Below are positions 9,501-16,544 of a stretch of DNA of 64,000 bases, in pieces. The first letter of the stretch is position 1, and every line of letters begins with the position of its first letter. Made by a program: the position numbers and the translations under genes. The DNA comes from Micromonospora violae (GTDB lineage: Bacteria; Actinomycetota; Actinomycetes; Mycobacteriales; Micromonosporaceae): NCBI RefSeq assembly GCF_004217135.1, contig NZ_SHKK01000001.1, positions 372,001 through 436,000 of the forward strand, in the 5' to 3' direction. The notes below the pieces were generated by a model. It did no database searches, was not told where the DNA came from, and was given only the letters and a program-made list of their open reading frames with translations.

Positions 9501-10385
9501 GAGTCGGCCATCACAGGGGTAGGACTCGCGGCCGGCGCGCGGACAGGCTTCAAGGGCAAGGGCTGTCTTCTGCACAGCTTCGCACCTACCACCCCGGTAC
9601 TTCTCGCGGACGGTACCTCCCGGGCCATCGGCGAGGTAGCGGTCGGCGACCTCGTCCTCGCCACCGACTCAGCAACCGGCGAAACCACCGAGAAGCCGGT
9701 GACCGACCTGCACGAGAACCAAGACAGTGACCTCACCGATCTGACCGTCCTAGACGAGAACGGCGAGTACGACACCCTCCACACCACCCAGCACCACCCG
9801 TTCTGGAGCGAAACCCGCAAAGAATGGGTCGACGCGAAGGACCTCCAACCTACCGAGCGGCTACGGACCGCAACGGGCGAGGTGGCAACTGTTGCCGTAG
9901 TCCTCAGCTTCACCGGCGAGCAAACGATGCGCGACCTTACCGTCGCCGACATCCACACGTACTATGTGCTCGCCGGCAAAACCCCGGTACTGGTTCACAA
10001 CTGCGGCGGTAGCACAAACAGTCACTTGTCAGACCTGCCGGTGCATCCCGACATCAATAAGTTCAATGTTCGAGCTGGCGAGCTAGTCAACAACAGATTC
10101 GAAACGCACGCGCTGAATCCGCACCAAATGAATGGCGGTGAAGTTGCCGGGCATGGTGGTGTCAGGAATCTAACGAACGACGAACTTATTATGCCGGGTG
10201 GTCCGCAGGGTAACGATCCAATCAGGGGTGCACGCGATTGGGATCCAGGAGACTGTGGGTGTTATCCTGCGTCTCGGGTGTACATCACCGGCGGCCACCA
10301 CCGAACGGCCGAGATCGCGAGAAGGGTGAGAGCGGGAGACATGTCGCCAGGTACCTTGATCGAGTTTGTGATTTCGCCTCCGTGA
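3510..10385 (+). CDS. Secreted Rhs/YD-repeat polymorphic toxin with C-terminal Hint and toxin domains
   Basis: About 2,291 residues from GTG 3510. The N-terminus MRRWVLVGAVVASLMVSLVP is a signal peptide ending near AQTAA. A long shell of YD repeats (for example YDALGRV, YDAKGRLWR, YDQLGRK) follows. The Rhs-associated core (GARQYDKTLGRFISVDP to NNSPVTRSDPSG) ends near residue 1870. A Hint autoprocessing domain (CLLHSFAPTTPVLLADGT to TPVLVHNC) spans about 2017-2165. The last about 126 residues form a candidate toxin with ITGGHHRTAEIARRVRAG near 2260, resembling the ParB/Srx-like nuclease fold seen in some polymorphic toxins. The frame continues upstream to 3396, but bases 3396-3499 belong to the IS end, so the native start may be altered. 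The stop overlaps the next gene. Confidence 0.9.
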   Translation: MRRWVLVGAVVASLMVSLVPYVPAQTAAQRQASAPPAEALDHDGGPVAAGEVWRQSRVTSAPSPVPKLPAPAAARVDLAGASARAAGSRGVQAGSLPVWVGRGTGKAGEPLTELDVKVVDRATLPQAWRDGLMVQVVAPQGAPTGVAKVSINYNSFRYAVGGSWASRLRLWQVPQCAVSNPASAGCRSVPLPTVNDTAAGIATADVSVSSASTSSGSLLMLAAAPAGADGDFGATSLAPSSTWSSGGSAGGFTWDYPIRVPPATGPVPAVNLSYSSSTVDGRSTVTNNQPSWIGEGFDYSPGYIERRYMPCVDDMKNGATNTARTGDQCWRSENATMSLNGHGGELIYQAGRGWHSRVEDGSTIEKLTGAANGDSGDATYGDVGEYWKVTTTDGTQYFFGRHNLPGQSTGTNSTLTVPVFGNHAGEPCAKGTFAGSDCVQAWRWNLDYVVDVRGNTMSFWYGKETNKYARNVTDSDDVTYDRAGYLTRIDYGTYDRTAATHGVTERSTTPYAQVLFTTDMRCFTNCGTEAAPVTASWKDTPWDQDCKASATSCPQQYTPTFWTAKRLKTVTTRVWDTTKSTPDWQNVESWTLGHTFSATADSTHEGLWLDRIDHAGLVGTVINLPPVTFGAESLPNRVYTEHSATDNWLRLSSIVTETGARIKVDYSSPECTAAIVGALAPHTNTRRCYPVRVPDPQDPTGNTLVTEWWHKYRVEHVAQDDVQLPKGKSPTTHTWYDYVGSPAWHFDDDDGLTRPERKTWGQWRGYGQVNTRVGDSGNPQTLTATTFLRGMHGDKLSPSGGTRSVIVPASVGSETVYDEDQFAGQIREQVVYNGVASKPVSKTVNVPWRSNPTASRTINGDLVEARFVNTQTTYAATALGVDGSRGWRTSRETSDFDQTYGTVTWSQDDGEYPKTGDETCTTYTYNRNADKNLTQLVKQTTTTALACGANPTSVDDVISDTRVYYDGATSVDTAPTFGAATRTEELKDWSAGTGTVWQTTSQASYDVAGKQRTSTDIRGNVTTTAYTPAVGGPITLVTSTNQLNWSSKVQTNPYWGSTTQTTDPNGKVTSTIQYDALGRVAKVWTLGWTQAANPSFPSAQYTYTFAAGRDAYPYVTSKTLNVDGAYVTSYQILDGLLRARQTQSPSLGGGSDRVVTDTLYDEYGRTAASYAAHAEPGIPSGVFWSEPDWSVPAVSRTVYDQASRPTNSIFLAGDTTTNLLEKWRTVTSYEGDLTKVTPPTGGTPTTTVTDVKGRTVALRQHTTSSGVNGAYLETTYAFNRKGQATKNTDPAGNEWINEYDAKGRLWRTTDPDKGTTTSSFYDDNSLQKTVDARGEALWYVYDQLGRKTQLRDDSATGRLRSEWKYDAPYGEPDSAKGYLSQKIRYDYDSAGTASTYKWQIRNFTERYQPTGVNYVMPWNSDLGDTYVYGYTYSPYTGTPTKIAYPGGGDLVNEELTTDYDATTGMPVRLDTSLTGFVGTLATASYTAYGERSGSIYKVPGSSNFTQDTVYRDEATRRVDRTIIERSTVAGTVSDRRYSYQDAGAIASITDTPQVGEADTQCFRDDALGRLTTAWTPKAGVSCETDPAVANLGGPAPYWQDWTFTDTGSRRTETSHDSSGNTTRSYSVSDGGPGVVRPHAVTNMNTVTPTKGIVNHKYTYDNAGNTTCRPGNVLPNNCVSGTNSQTLDWDAEGKLATVSAAGKATETNLYDTDGVRLIRRDATGTTLYLPGQEIRFQDGVTTGTRYYDFAGTTIASRTAGSAVTDLTWLYNDHQGTQQIAINAGTQQVDIRRQTPYGTPRGNNPTWPNAKGFVGGDTNPTGLINIGARQYDKTLGRFISVDPLMDLADPQQWNGYTYANNSPVTRSDPSGLLWINDGGGAYVPPATTAAPSKPNKSFWGQVGSGMLTGAKRAVIDPLKATAGRIKDGYISTYNDFNAVIDGEMSITTALANIGKIYVSNTVSAYVSLPMSVIDTYKGFGKTWKSIANRDWEGAAASWTESAITGVGLAAGARTGFKGKGCLLHSFAPTTPVLLADGTSRAIGEVAVGDLVLATDSATGETTEKPVTDLHENQDSDLTDLTVLDENGEYDTLHTTQHHPFWSETRKEWVDAKDLQPTERLRTATGEVATVAVVLSFTGEQTMRDLTVADIHTYYVLAGKTPVLVHNCGGSTNSHLSDLPVHPDINKFNVRAGELVNNRFETHALNPHQMNGGEVAGHGGVRNLTNDELIMPGGPQGNDPIRGARDWDPGDCGCYPASRVYITGGHHRTAEIARRVRAGDMSPGTLIEFVISPP

Positions 10386-10807
10386 TGACGTCATTCAAGT
10401 ATTTGATCAGTGGCGAGCAGCGGTTCGTTGCCGTAGTTTTGGCTGGTGAAGCTGACACCCGGCTGTGGATATGTTTGGTGCCGGACAACCCGACGGTCGG
10501 AAGTGGCTGGGTCGGCTGCTGGAGTAGTGGCACGGGGAAGACGGAGACGGCGTATTCCCTCGGGCGGCTACTCAAGGAATTGAACGCAGAAGTGGCGCGT
10601 GTTGGGCGCATGGGACCGTTTGGCGCATATCTCGACGATCACCTCTTCTTCGACGGGTGGGATGCTTGGGGAAGTGGAATTCCGGCACCGATATCCAACC
10701 TGGACCCGGTCGATGTGCTGGCGCGCGCGGAAGGCTGCCGGTCGAGCGATGACCTTGTAAGTAGGCTGTTTGGCAGAGAAAAGCAAACCGCTGATTCTCC
10801 TGAGTAA
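10385..10807 (+). CDS. Candidate immunity protein for the Rhs toxin
   Basis: A 140-residue protein starting MTSFKYLISGEQRFVAVVLA. Its ATG at 10385-10387 overlaps the last base of the rhs stop codon, so it is translationally coupled. Position directly after a polymorphic toxin is the standard place for an immunity gene. The predicted protein is soluble and acidic, with no signal peptide or membrane segment. I recognise no known immunity family. Base composition is lower in GC than the upstream Rhs repeats, as is common for exchanged toxin-tip and immunity cassettes. A GTG at 10382 in the same frame is an alternative start. The function is inferred from position only. Confidence 0.65.
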   Translation: MTSFKYLISGEQRFVAVVLAGEADTRLWICLVPDNPTVGSGWVGCWSSGTGKTETAYSLGRLLKELNAEVARVGRMGPFGAYLDDHLFFDGWDAWGSGIPAPISNLDPVDVLARAEGCRSSDDLVSRLFGREKQTADSPE

Positions 10808-11172
10808 CAAGAAAGATTCATGCGTGGTTCGGGCGGGTATTCCGGTAAGGTGCTCGCCCGGCCATTCCGCTTCGATCCGTGACCACGTTCCGTGCCCAAG
10901 GGCGCTGGGTGCCTGCCGCCGTCTGACCGTGTTGTCGTCAGGGTTGCCGTCACGACGACGGTGAGATTGATGATCATGAACCGGTGATCGGGCGGGCTGG
11001 TTCGGTGCTATTGATCTATGGCTATGGTTCTTTGTTGGTTTGGTGCGGACGGCGTGCGCGCGGGGCCGTAGGCCTGAAGCGCGTGCGCGCGGCCCGGCCT
11101 TGCGCCGGGCCGCCTTCTTGATTATGTAGAGCAGATTTGGGCCAGGTTCGGTTCCAGCCCACGTGTTTGGCG
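10808..11172. other. Intergenic stretch, no convincing gene
   Basis: No reading frame here has recognisable protein similarity; a long minus-strand frame crossing it is low-complexity and overlaps unrelated remnants. It contains two copies of GCGTGCGCGCGG (near 11053 and 11081) and a terminator-like hairpin, described separately. Confidence 0.5.
11090..11112. terminator. Hairpin terminator candidate
   Basis: CGGCCCGGC, a five-base loop CTTGC, then GCCGGGCCG form a perfect 9-bp GC-rich stem. It is followed on the plus strand by CCTTCTTGATTAT, moderately T-rich. It could end plus-strand transcription from the rhs/immunity pair. Confidence 0.55.
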
Positions 11173-11176
11173 TACG

Positions 11177-11188
11177 TTGTCCGTACAA
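11177..11188. promoter_or_regulatory. Operator-like dyad upstream of antitoxin remnant
   Basis: TTGTCCGTACAA has arms TTGT and ACAA and ends 7 bases before the ATG of the truncated antitoxin-like frame. Short dyads at this position are typical autoregulatory operators of toxin-antitoxin loci. The assignment rests on position and symmetry only. Confidence 0.35.
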
Positions 11189-11195
11189 TCGGGTG

Positions 11196-11369
11196 ATGAG
11201 TGCGAAGGCGGAGCGGCTGCATCTGCGGGTTGATGCCGAGCAGAAGGCGCTGTTAGAGGCGGAATGCGGGCGCATACGTTGTGTCGAATTTCGTAGCGGT
11301 CGCGCCGGCCGGCACTGGCGATTGGTTGGGGATTCGTGTCTGAGAATGGTGTATGTCGTGGCCAAGTGA
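11196..11369 (+). pseudogene. Truncated DUF1778/TacA-type antitoxin fragment
   Basis: The frame from ATG 11196 begins MSAKAERLHLRVDAEQKALL, which matches the N-terminal ribbon-helix-helix DNA-binding part of DUF1778 antitoxins that pair with GNAT toxins. Similarity is lost after about 25 residues (EAECGRIRC onward), and the frame ends at 57 residues instead of about 90. No toxin partner follows. It looks like the 5' stump of a lost toxin-antitoxin pair, cut by a rearrangement in this remnant-rich region. Confidence 0.5.
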
Positions 11370-11690
11370 GCTTCCTTGACCAAGAGGACGGCAGTGTTCG
11401 GTATGAGTCGGATGACTTCTACGAATTCGCCTCCACAAAGGGACTTCAGATAGGCCACTGATATCGATTGAGTAGATCGTCTGGTCAGTGCCGTCACCAC
11501 TACTGTTCGTCGTGACGTCGTAATCTGGTGCGTCGGCGTACGTGGTGGTTTGCGGGGGTTGCTGGCAACCACTTGGAGTGCATGCAACCACCTGGATGTG
11601 AGCAAGTTCTGTTGTGGATGGACGCCACGCTCGTGGCTCGTAGATGACGGCTCCCGGGCGAGGCCGGCTGGGTTGCTCGGTGGCGCGGAT
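11370..11690. other. Degenerate mobile-element DNA
   Basis: No intact gene. On the minus strand near 11465-11505 the translation GDGTDQTIYSID resembles the DDGTDQVIHDLL block of IS5 transposases such as the one at 2564-3397, so this is probably a short transposase scrap. The remainder has frames without recognisable similarity. Confidence 0.4.
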
Positions 11691-11873
11691 GCGCCAATAC
11701 GCCGCGACCAGCAGCACCCGATCGGCGAGGTCCAGGGCCCACTGCCGGCCCGGCCGACCGTCAGCGACACCGTCACCGCCACGCTCGGCGACCACCCGGA
11801 CCAGCGTGCGGAACTGGTCGGGCTGCAGCCCGGTGAACGGAAAGATCCACTCCGAGTGAGCTGCCGTGATCAC
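11691..11873 (-). pseudogene. Transposase N-terminal fragment
   Basis: From GTG 11873 the frame reads VITAAHSEWIFPFTGLQPDQ, then FRTLVRVVAERGG and LADRVLLVAAYWR. This matches the first about 60 residues of a family of actinobacterial transposases with an N-terminal FTGLxPxQF helical region. Similarity stops after AYWR and unrelated sequence follows, so about three quarters of the gene is missing. Confidence 0.55.
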
Positions 11874-11940
11874 CTGAACCCCGGCATCCTGCCTGATCGT
11901 CCTCAACAGACAGACACCAGGGTTACGAGACATCCCTTAG

Positions 11941-13525
11941 CTTGATCTTTAACCTGTGCGGCGTGGCCGGGAATTGACAGTCTTCGTCTTCTTTGTGGCC
12001 GATGTTTTGGCGTTCGTGGTGGTCGCGATGTGGACGTCGTATCGCGGGGTGGGGTGGGTGTTGCGGCGGCCGGGTGGTCGCCCCGGGCCTGGCCGGGCGG
12101 GTTTGGGTGCACCGGCCGGGCAGGTCGCCTTCGCGCGGAGGTGCCGAAACCCTCGGCGGACGCGGGCGGGTGACAGACGCTGCGGTGGTGCGGGTTGCTC
12201 CCAGGGGCGGCGCAGGTCGGCGGCGAGGGCGCGGGCCAGACGGAGCTGGGTGTAGGCGGCGAGGATCAGCCAGGTCCATAGGTCGGCGGCTTGCGGGGTG
12301 CGGATCTTCGGGCAGGTCCAGCCGAGGGTCTGTTTGAACAGGCGGAACGTGTGTTCGATGTCGAAGCGGCGTAGGAACGTCTGCCAGAGCAGGTTCACGT
12401 CATCCGAGGTGGCGTCGACGCCGGACCACCACAACCACACCGGCTTCGGTGTCGCGCCGCTGGGTAGGTGGTCGACTTCCAGGCGGATGACGGTCCCCTC
12501 GATGACCGGCAGTACTTTAGCCGCGGCGGTCCAGGCGGATCGGTGGGTCAACCGAGGGTGCAACCGATCCCAGGCGCGGGCCCACGCCGTGCCGTAGAGA
12601 CGGGTGTCGGTGACCGTGGCCGCGTCGGGCTCACCCCAGGTGGCGGGATCACCGAAGACGAACTCGCCGCCGTGGCGGGGCGGACGGCCGACCGTTCCCG
12701 GTCGCCGGGGAGGCGCTGCCCGGCGGAGTACCCGGTCTGAGCGCATCCGCGCGAGGACCTGCACGGGCAGGTCACGCAGGAGGAAAGCCAGTCGAGGTGC
12801 GTCGTAGCCGGCGTCGGCCACGACCAGAATGTCCAGATCCCCGAGCCGCCACTGTCCGGCCGCGATCAGCCGCCCCACGATGTCTCGCAGCTGCCCGGCG
12901 GTGACCATGGCCGCGTCATCACCAGGCGCCAGCCGCACCGCGTCCAACGGCGCGGTCCACGAACTACGGCCCGACTCCAGGGCCACGACCATCGAATACG
13001 GCCAGCCCGGGATCATGATGGTCTGATCCTTTCCGCGTCCGTAGGTGTGACACAGGATCCGCTGCGGTGAGGTGTGCGCGTCCGGCCGCAGCCAGCAGGT
13101 GATGTCGACCGCCAGGACGAGACGGCCGTCGGCTGCCCGGGGCAGCGGCACCCCGGCGAGAGCAGTGCGCAACCGGTCAATGTCCAACTTCCCGCAGGCG
13201 AGGGCGTCATACAACGCCCCGTGACCCCGGCGGTGCTCACCCACCAGCGACAACTCCACCAACGACCGGACCGGCCCATCGGCGCACAACACCGCGTCGG
13301 TCAGGTCGAACAACGCGTCAGCCCGAGCGGTCAAGCAGTCGTAGAACTCCCGCCGGAACCGGTCCAGGTCCCCGACGGCATCAGCCGGACCACGGTCATG
13401 CACACTGGTCACCAGAACAGCCCTTGGTTATTGATGTTCTTCCCTAGACAAGAAGATCATCAACCAAGGGCTGTTTCCGTGATCGTTCGGGGTCCCCGCG
13501 GGACCTCAGAGGGTTAAAGATCAAG
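11941..13525 (-). mobile_element. IS701-type insertion sequence with TTAG target duplication
   Basis: The element begins CTTGATCTTTAACC at 11941 and ends GGTTAAAGATCAAG at 13525, a perfect 14-bp inverted repeat. TTAG occurs directly outside both ends (11937-11940 and 13526-13529). A 4-bp target duplication of this type is characteristic of IS701-family elements. The single transposase frame is intact, so the insertion appears recent. Length is 1,585 bp. Confidence 0.9.
11949..13412 (-). CDS. IS701-type DDE transposase
   Basis: A 487-residue protein from GTG 13412, beginning MTSVHDRGPADAVGDLDRFR. Family blocks include LVELSLVGEHRRGHGALYDAL, LVLAVDITCWLRPDA (first acidic region), DILVVADAGYDAPRLAFLL (second) and RRFDIEHTFRLFKQTLGW with the conserved glutamate near the C-terminus. 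A basic tail (TSATKKTKTVNSRPRRTG) follows. The frame fills the element almost end to end. It is on the strand opposite the disrupted surroundings and has no passenger gene. Confidence 0.88.
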   Translation of the reverse strand: MTSVHDRGPADAVGDLDRFRREFYDCLTARADALFDLTDAVLCADGPVRSLVELSLVGEHRRGHGALYDALACGKLDIDRLRTALAGVPLPRAADGRLVLAVDITCWLRPDAHTSPQRILCHTYGRGKDQTIMIPGWPYSMVVALESGRSSWTAPLDAVRLAPGDDAAMVTAGQLRDIVGRLIAAGQWRLGDLDILVVADAGYDAPRLAFLLRDLPVQVLARMRSDRVLRRAAPPRRPGTVGRPPRHGGEFVFGDPATWGEPDAATVTDTRLYGTAWARAWDRLHPRLTHRSAWTAAAKVLPVIEGTVIRLEVDHLPSGATPKPVWLWWSGVDATSDDVNLLWQTFLRRFDIEHTFRLFKQTLGWTCPKIRTPQAADLWTWLILAAYTQLRLARALAADLRRPWEQPAPPQRLSPARVRRGFRHLRAKATCPAGAPKPARPGPGRPPGRRNTHPTPRYDVHIATTTNAKTSATKKTKTVNSRPRRTG

Positions 13526-13873
13526 TTAGGGCCATGACTCTTGCTGCCAACCGGTGAAGCCAGGGGTCCGGCGAGTGATCTCCTCGATGACGTGGTGCGG
13601 CACGTCGTGAGGCACGTCGATCGCGTCACTGAACTCGGCAGGCATGTCCAGGATGTCGCTGCCATCCGTGGCGACGGCAACGACGCCGAGTGCCCTGGAA
13701 GCCTCCCCGGAGTAGATGCAGTGCAGGCAGAGAGTCTCGGGTTGTCCGCCGTAGATCGGTCCCCGGTAGCGGATGTGCCGAAGTTGCCCGCAGACGCTGC
13801 ATTCGTGCTCAATCCGCATCGCCGAGCCCGTGGCCAAGGGATCAGGCTGGTATCGAAACACCGGCTCGGTCAC
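13526..13873 (-). pseudogene. CbrC/UPF0167 family gene, 3'-truncated
   Basis: From GTG 13873 the product starts VTEPVFRYQPDPLATGSAM and has CSVCGQ and CLHCIYSG cysteine pairs, DMPAEFSDAIDVPHDVPHHV and ITRRTPGFTGWQQESWP, all typical of the CbrC family (about 180 residues). The frame stops after 115 residues inside the TTAG duplication flanking the IS701 element. The sequence on the far side of the element does not encode the missing C-terminus. The truncation therefore involves deletion or rearrangement as well as insertion. A longer start at GTG 13900 is possible. Confidence 0.7.
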
Positions 13874-14182
13874 GAGCCCATCATGCCAACTATTGGTCAC
13901 AGCCCCGACAGGGCTGCTGGTCCTACCACCTCGCGCACGCCTTCAGGCCCGGTTGGAGGACCGTCGATCTGGTGGGTTCGATGCCCGTCGGCGCCCTGTT
14001 TTGCCGCGACCCGCGGTCTATCTGTGGGGACTGAGCCTCGTCAGACGGCGACGGGGCCGATGAGACTGTCATTGGTCCTCTGTGTTGAACCGCTGCCGGC
14101 GAAGCCAACGTCCGCCTGCCGCCGTCGCCAGCCCGCATGCTGTGGGAGGGACGCGGGTGCGGACGACTGGGATCATGGGCCG
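13874..14182. other. Intergenic region between divergent genes
   Basis: It separates the truncated CbrC gene (minus) from the monooxygenase-like gene (plus). I see no coding frame with recognisable similarity and no clear hairpin. Confidence 0.45.
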
Positions 14183-14863
14183 ATGATGCATTCGTTCCAT
14201 CTCGCGCTGCTTCCGCCGGCCTTGACCTTGCGCACACTGCGTCGCAGGCCTCGGGCGGCTGGGCTGCGGCACGCCGAATGCCTCGCGCTCATGCGACTCG
14301 GCTCCCCGGCGTTGTCGGTGGAACGGATGCAGCTGCGACGCCTTGCGATGTTCGCCGAATGGGACGACGAATCGGCGTTGGAGCGGTTCCTCGCAGACGA
14401 CGATCTAGGGCGGCAGCTCGACGACGGATGGCATGTGCGACTGCAGTACCTGCGGCGTTACGGCGAGGTGGCCGCCCTCGCCGGCCTGCCGGTGCAGGCG
14501 GGCCGGTGGGATCCGCAGGAGCCTATCGTGGCCGTCACCCTCGCCCGGCTCAAGGCTCTCGAACTACCCCGGTTCCTGAAGTGGGGACGGCCCGTCGAAC
14601 GCTCGGTCGCCGGTCACCCCGGCACCACCTTCGCCACCGCAGCGGTACGCCCGCCCCACACGTTTTCCACCTTCACGATCTGGCGCAGCGTCCGCGAGAT
14701 GACCGACATGGTCCACGGCCGCAGCGCCGTCCCACAGGCCCATACACACACCGTCGCCATGGCTGAACAGCACCGCCGGGACTTCCACCACGAATCAACG
14801 TTCATGCGGTTCCGCCCTCTGTCCGAACACGGCACCTGGGAGGGGCACACCCTTCTCCCCTGA
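14183..14863 (+). CDS. Spheroidene monooxygenase (CrtA)-like protein
   Basis: A 226-residue protein starting MMHSFHLALLPPALTLRTLR. The N-terminal third is arginine-rich. The C-terminal half has FSTFTIWRSVREMTDMVHG, then HTVAMAEQHRRDFHHESTFM and RFRPLSEHGTWEG. These match the heme-binding-type core of CrtA-like and DUF3291-like monooxygenase-fold proteins. In carotenoid producers CrtA oxidises spheroidene, but here no carotenoid genes are nearby, so the substrate is unknown. Two in-frame ATGs (14183 and 14186) compete. Confidence 0.55.
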   Translation: MMHSFHLALLPPALTLRTLRRRPRAAGLRHAECLALMRLGSPALSVERMQLRRLAMFAEWDDESALERFLADDDLGRQLDDGWHVRLQYLRRYGEVAALAGLPVQAGRWDPQEPIVAVTLARLKALELPRFLKWGRPVERSVAGHPGTTFATAAVRPPHTFSTFTIWRSVREMTDMVHGRSAVPQAHTHTVAMAEQHRRDFHHESTFMRFRPLSEHGTWEGHTLLP

Positions 14864-14986
14864 GTGACTCGAGAACCACGCTTGATCAGATGCACACACA
14901 TGCCGCTGGTCGCGCGGTCACGCCGAAGGTCGGGCGCCTTGCCGGGCAGACGCATGTCGGTTGTGGCGCCCGTGCACCATCAAGGC

Positions 14987-15535
14987 ATGAGCGCGTTGAT
15001 GGACCAACTGCCGGCTTTGCTCGGCGTCCTCGTCGGAACAGGCGGGACCATCCTCGCCACCTTGATCGCGGACCGCTCGCGGTGGCAGCGCCAGCAGGCG
15101 GCTCGGTGGGACGAGCGCCGGCTTCAGGCGTACGTCGAGTTCGCCAACGCAGTCAAGGAAGTGCACACGTACGCGCTCCGGATCGCCAACCTGAACGCGC
15201 TTCGTCACGGTGTCGATCGTGAACACGCCCTGGCCAGGATGGAAGAGGCCGATATCCGGCGCACAAAGACATGGGAGAGTGTCCTCCTCCTGGGCGACGC
15301 CACATCGATCACTGCGGCCCGCGAGTGGCGCGCCGCAGTGACGGACATCGCCCGTTACGCCCGCGGCATGACTTCCGCGGGGTTCGAGCTGGCTGCTGGG
15401 CTCGGCCATGCCAACGAGACACGCGATCGCTTCTACCAGGCGGCCCGGGCGAGTCTCGGCATCCGGGGATCGGCCGTGCCCCAGTCGGACTGGCTGGCGG
15501 GAAAGTTGGACATCCGCACACAGCAGGACGCCTGA
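14987..15535 (+). CDS. Small membrane-anchored hypothetical protein
   Basis: From ATG 14987 the 182-residue product begins MSALMDQLPALLGVLVGTGG, with one N-terminal membrane helix (LLGVLVGTGGTILATLIA). An amphipathic, arginine- and glutamate-rich helical domain follows (RWQRQQAARWDERRLQAYVE and onward) and probably lies in the cytosol. The C-terminal region has TSAGFELAAGLGHANETRDR. Such single-helix proteins are common and mostly uncharacterised in actinomycetes. The ATG at 14999 is an alternative start. I cannot assign a function. Confidence 0.65.
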   Translation: MSALMDQLPALLGVLVGTGGTILATLIADRSRWQRQQAARWDERRLQAYVEFANAVKEVHTYALRIANLNALRHGVDREHALARMEEADIRRTKTWESVLLLGDATSITAAREWRAAVTDIARYARGMTSAGFELAAGLGHANETRDRFYQAARASLGIRGSAVPQSDWLAGKLDIRTQQDA

Positions 15536-15799
15536 GCGAGCGGTACGCGTCGGCTCTCGCCCTGGAGAGCCCGTCGGGATCGACTCTTCGTTGCGGCGGT
15601 CTCCCGCCTGATGGCAGAGCGAGCAGCACGGCGTAGCACACCAAGGTCAGATACACCCTTCCGCCGCTGATGAGGCGCGGTGATCGTGGGTGTGCTTCCC
15701 GATCGACCGATGCGGCTGAGGGAGCCAGCGCTGGTGCCGACCGTAGCGCTGGGCCGGCAGGTCACGAGCGGTCGGCGGCCCGGTGCGAGCCCGGTCTAG
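15536..15799. other. Intergenic, no gene seen
   Basis: No reading frame with recognisable protein character. It leads into the first copy of a repeat associated with a tRNA attachment site. Confidence 0.45.
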
Positions 15800-15941
15800 G
15801 GGGAGCAGGTTGGGAGCAGCGGGCTGCCCTGAACGGCCGTGAACTGCGCGCAACGGCATCGAACGACGCTGAACTGCACCCACCCCTGCCTGCGGCTCCA
15901 CGTTGCCGCAGGTCAGAGTCGGCGCGGCGTCCTGTTTCACC
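15800..15941 (+). repeat. Attachment-associated repeat, copy A
   Basis: The first of three related segments. It contains GGTTGGGAGCAGCGGGCTGC, a run of phased motifs (TGAACGGCCG, TGAACTGCGCG, CAACGGCATCG, TGAACTGCACC) spaced 10-11 bp, then CCTGCGGCTCCACGTTGCCG and CAGGTCAGAG, ending GTCCTGTTTCAC. Copies B and C lie at 22703 and 24222. In copy C the same end joins a tRNA-Val 3' half; here it joins unrelated DNA after TTTCAC. Phased direct repeats beside an attachment core are typical integrase arm sites, which is the inferred role. Confidence 0.7.
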
Positions 15942-16544
15942 GCGGAGTACTCAACGCCATTGGACGGACTTCAACGGTTCTCTATCTCGCCTGATGGGGG
16001 AGTGTGAGCAGGTCAGCGCGGTAACGACCTGGTGTGGTGGTTGGGCCTTGCGTTGGGAGCAGATTGGGTGCAGCTCGGCGAAGTGGTCACCGTAGCGAAG
16101 AGGTCACCCAGGTGCGTCCTGGCCAGGCCGCTGACCAGCAGCGCTGGTGCGCTCCGGAGCGGTTGACCTCCCAGTGAACGTCGAAGTGGTCAGGCGTCTT
16201 TGCTCCCGGGCCGCGGGCGCCGGCCGGCCGGTGTCTGGGGTCGCCTAACGTCACGCCCGTCGGTGTGCTGCAGGTCGAGGTGAAGCGTCGCGGAGGGCTT
16301 GCTGGGGCACGCCGTGGTTCCGTCATCTGAGACACCGATCCCACGGGCAATGCCCTGACCAGGCCCTTCAGACTGGAGACATCTTCGGTGGATCCGAAGG
16401 CGTCAGCATTGGCGTGCCCGCGCGGAGTGCTCGCCGTCGCTGTCGCCTCCGTGGCTACCGGTTCCTCCGTGAGTACTCGGCGTGCAATGCGATGTAAGTC
16501 CGGCGTTGGTCGAGGAGGCTCCGAGATTCGGGCTTGTCAGGCCG
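15942..16544. other. Intergenic, no gene seen
   Basis: About 600 bases without a convincing frame. GGGAGCAGATTGGGTGCAGC near 16052 resembles the GGGAGCAGN pattern of repeat copies A and C, so attachment-flank DNA may extend this far. Confidence 0.4.

Noticed and set aside
10568..11782. A 404-codon minus-strand frame across the remnant region
   Set aside because: It has low-complexity arginine/threonine text and overlaps the immunity gene and the transposase and antitoxin scraps. One stretch (CGGEFVEVIRL) vaguely recalls DUF397, but the rest does not.
13541..14182. N-terminal extension of the CrtA-like frame to 13541
   Set aside because: It is antisense to the CbrC fragment and has no similarity; the family-like part starts at 14183.
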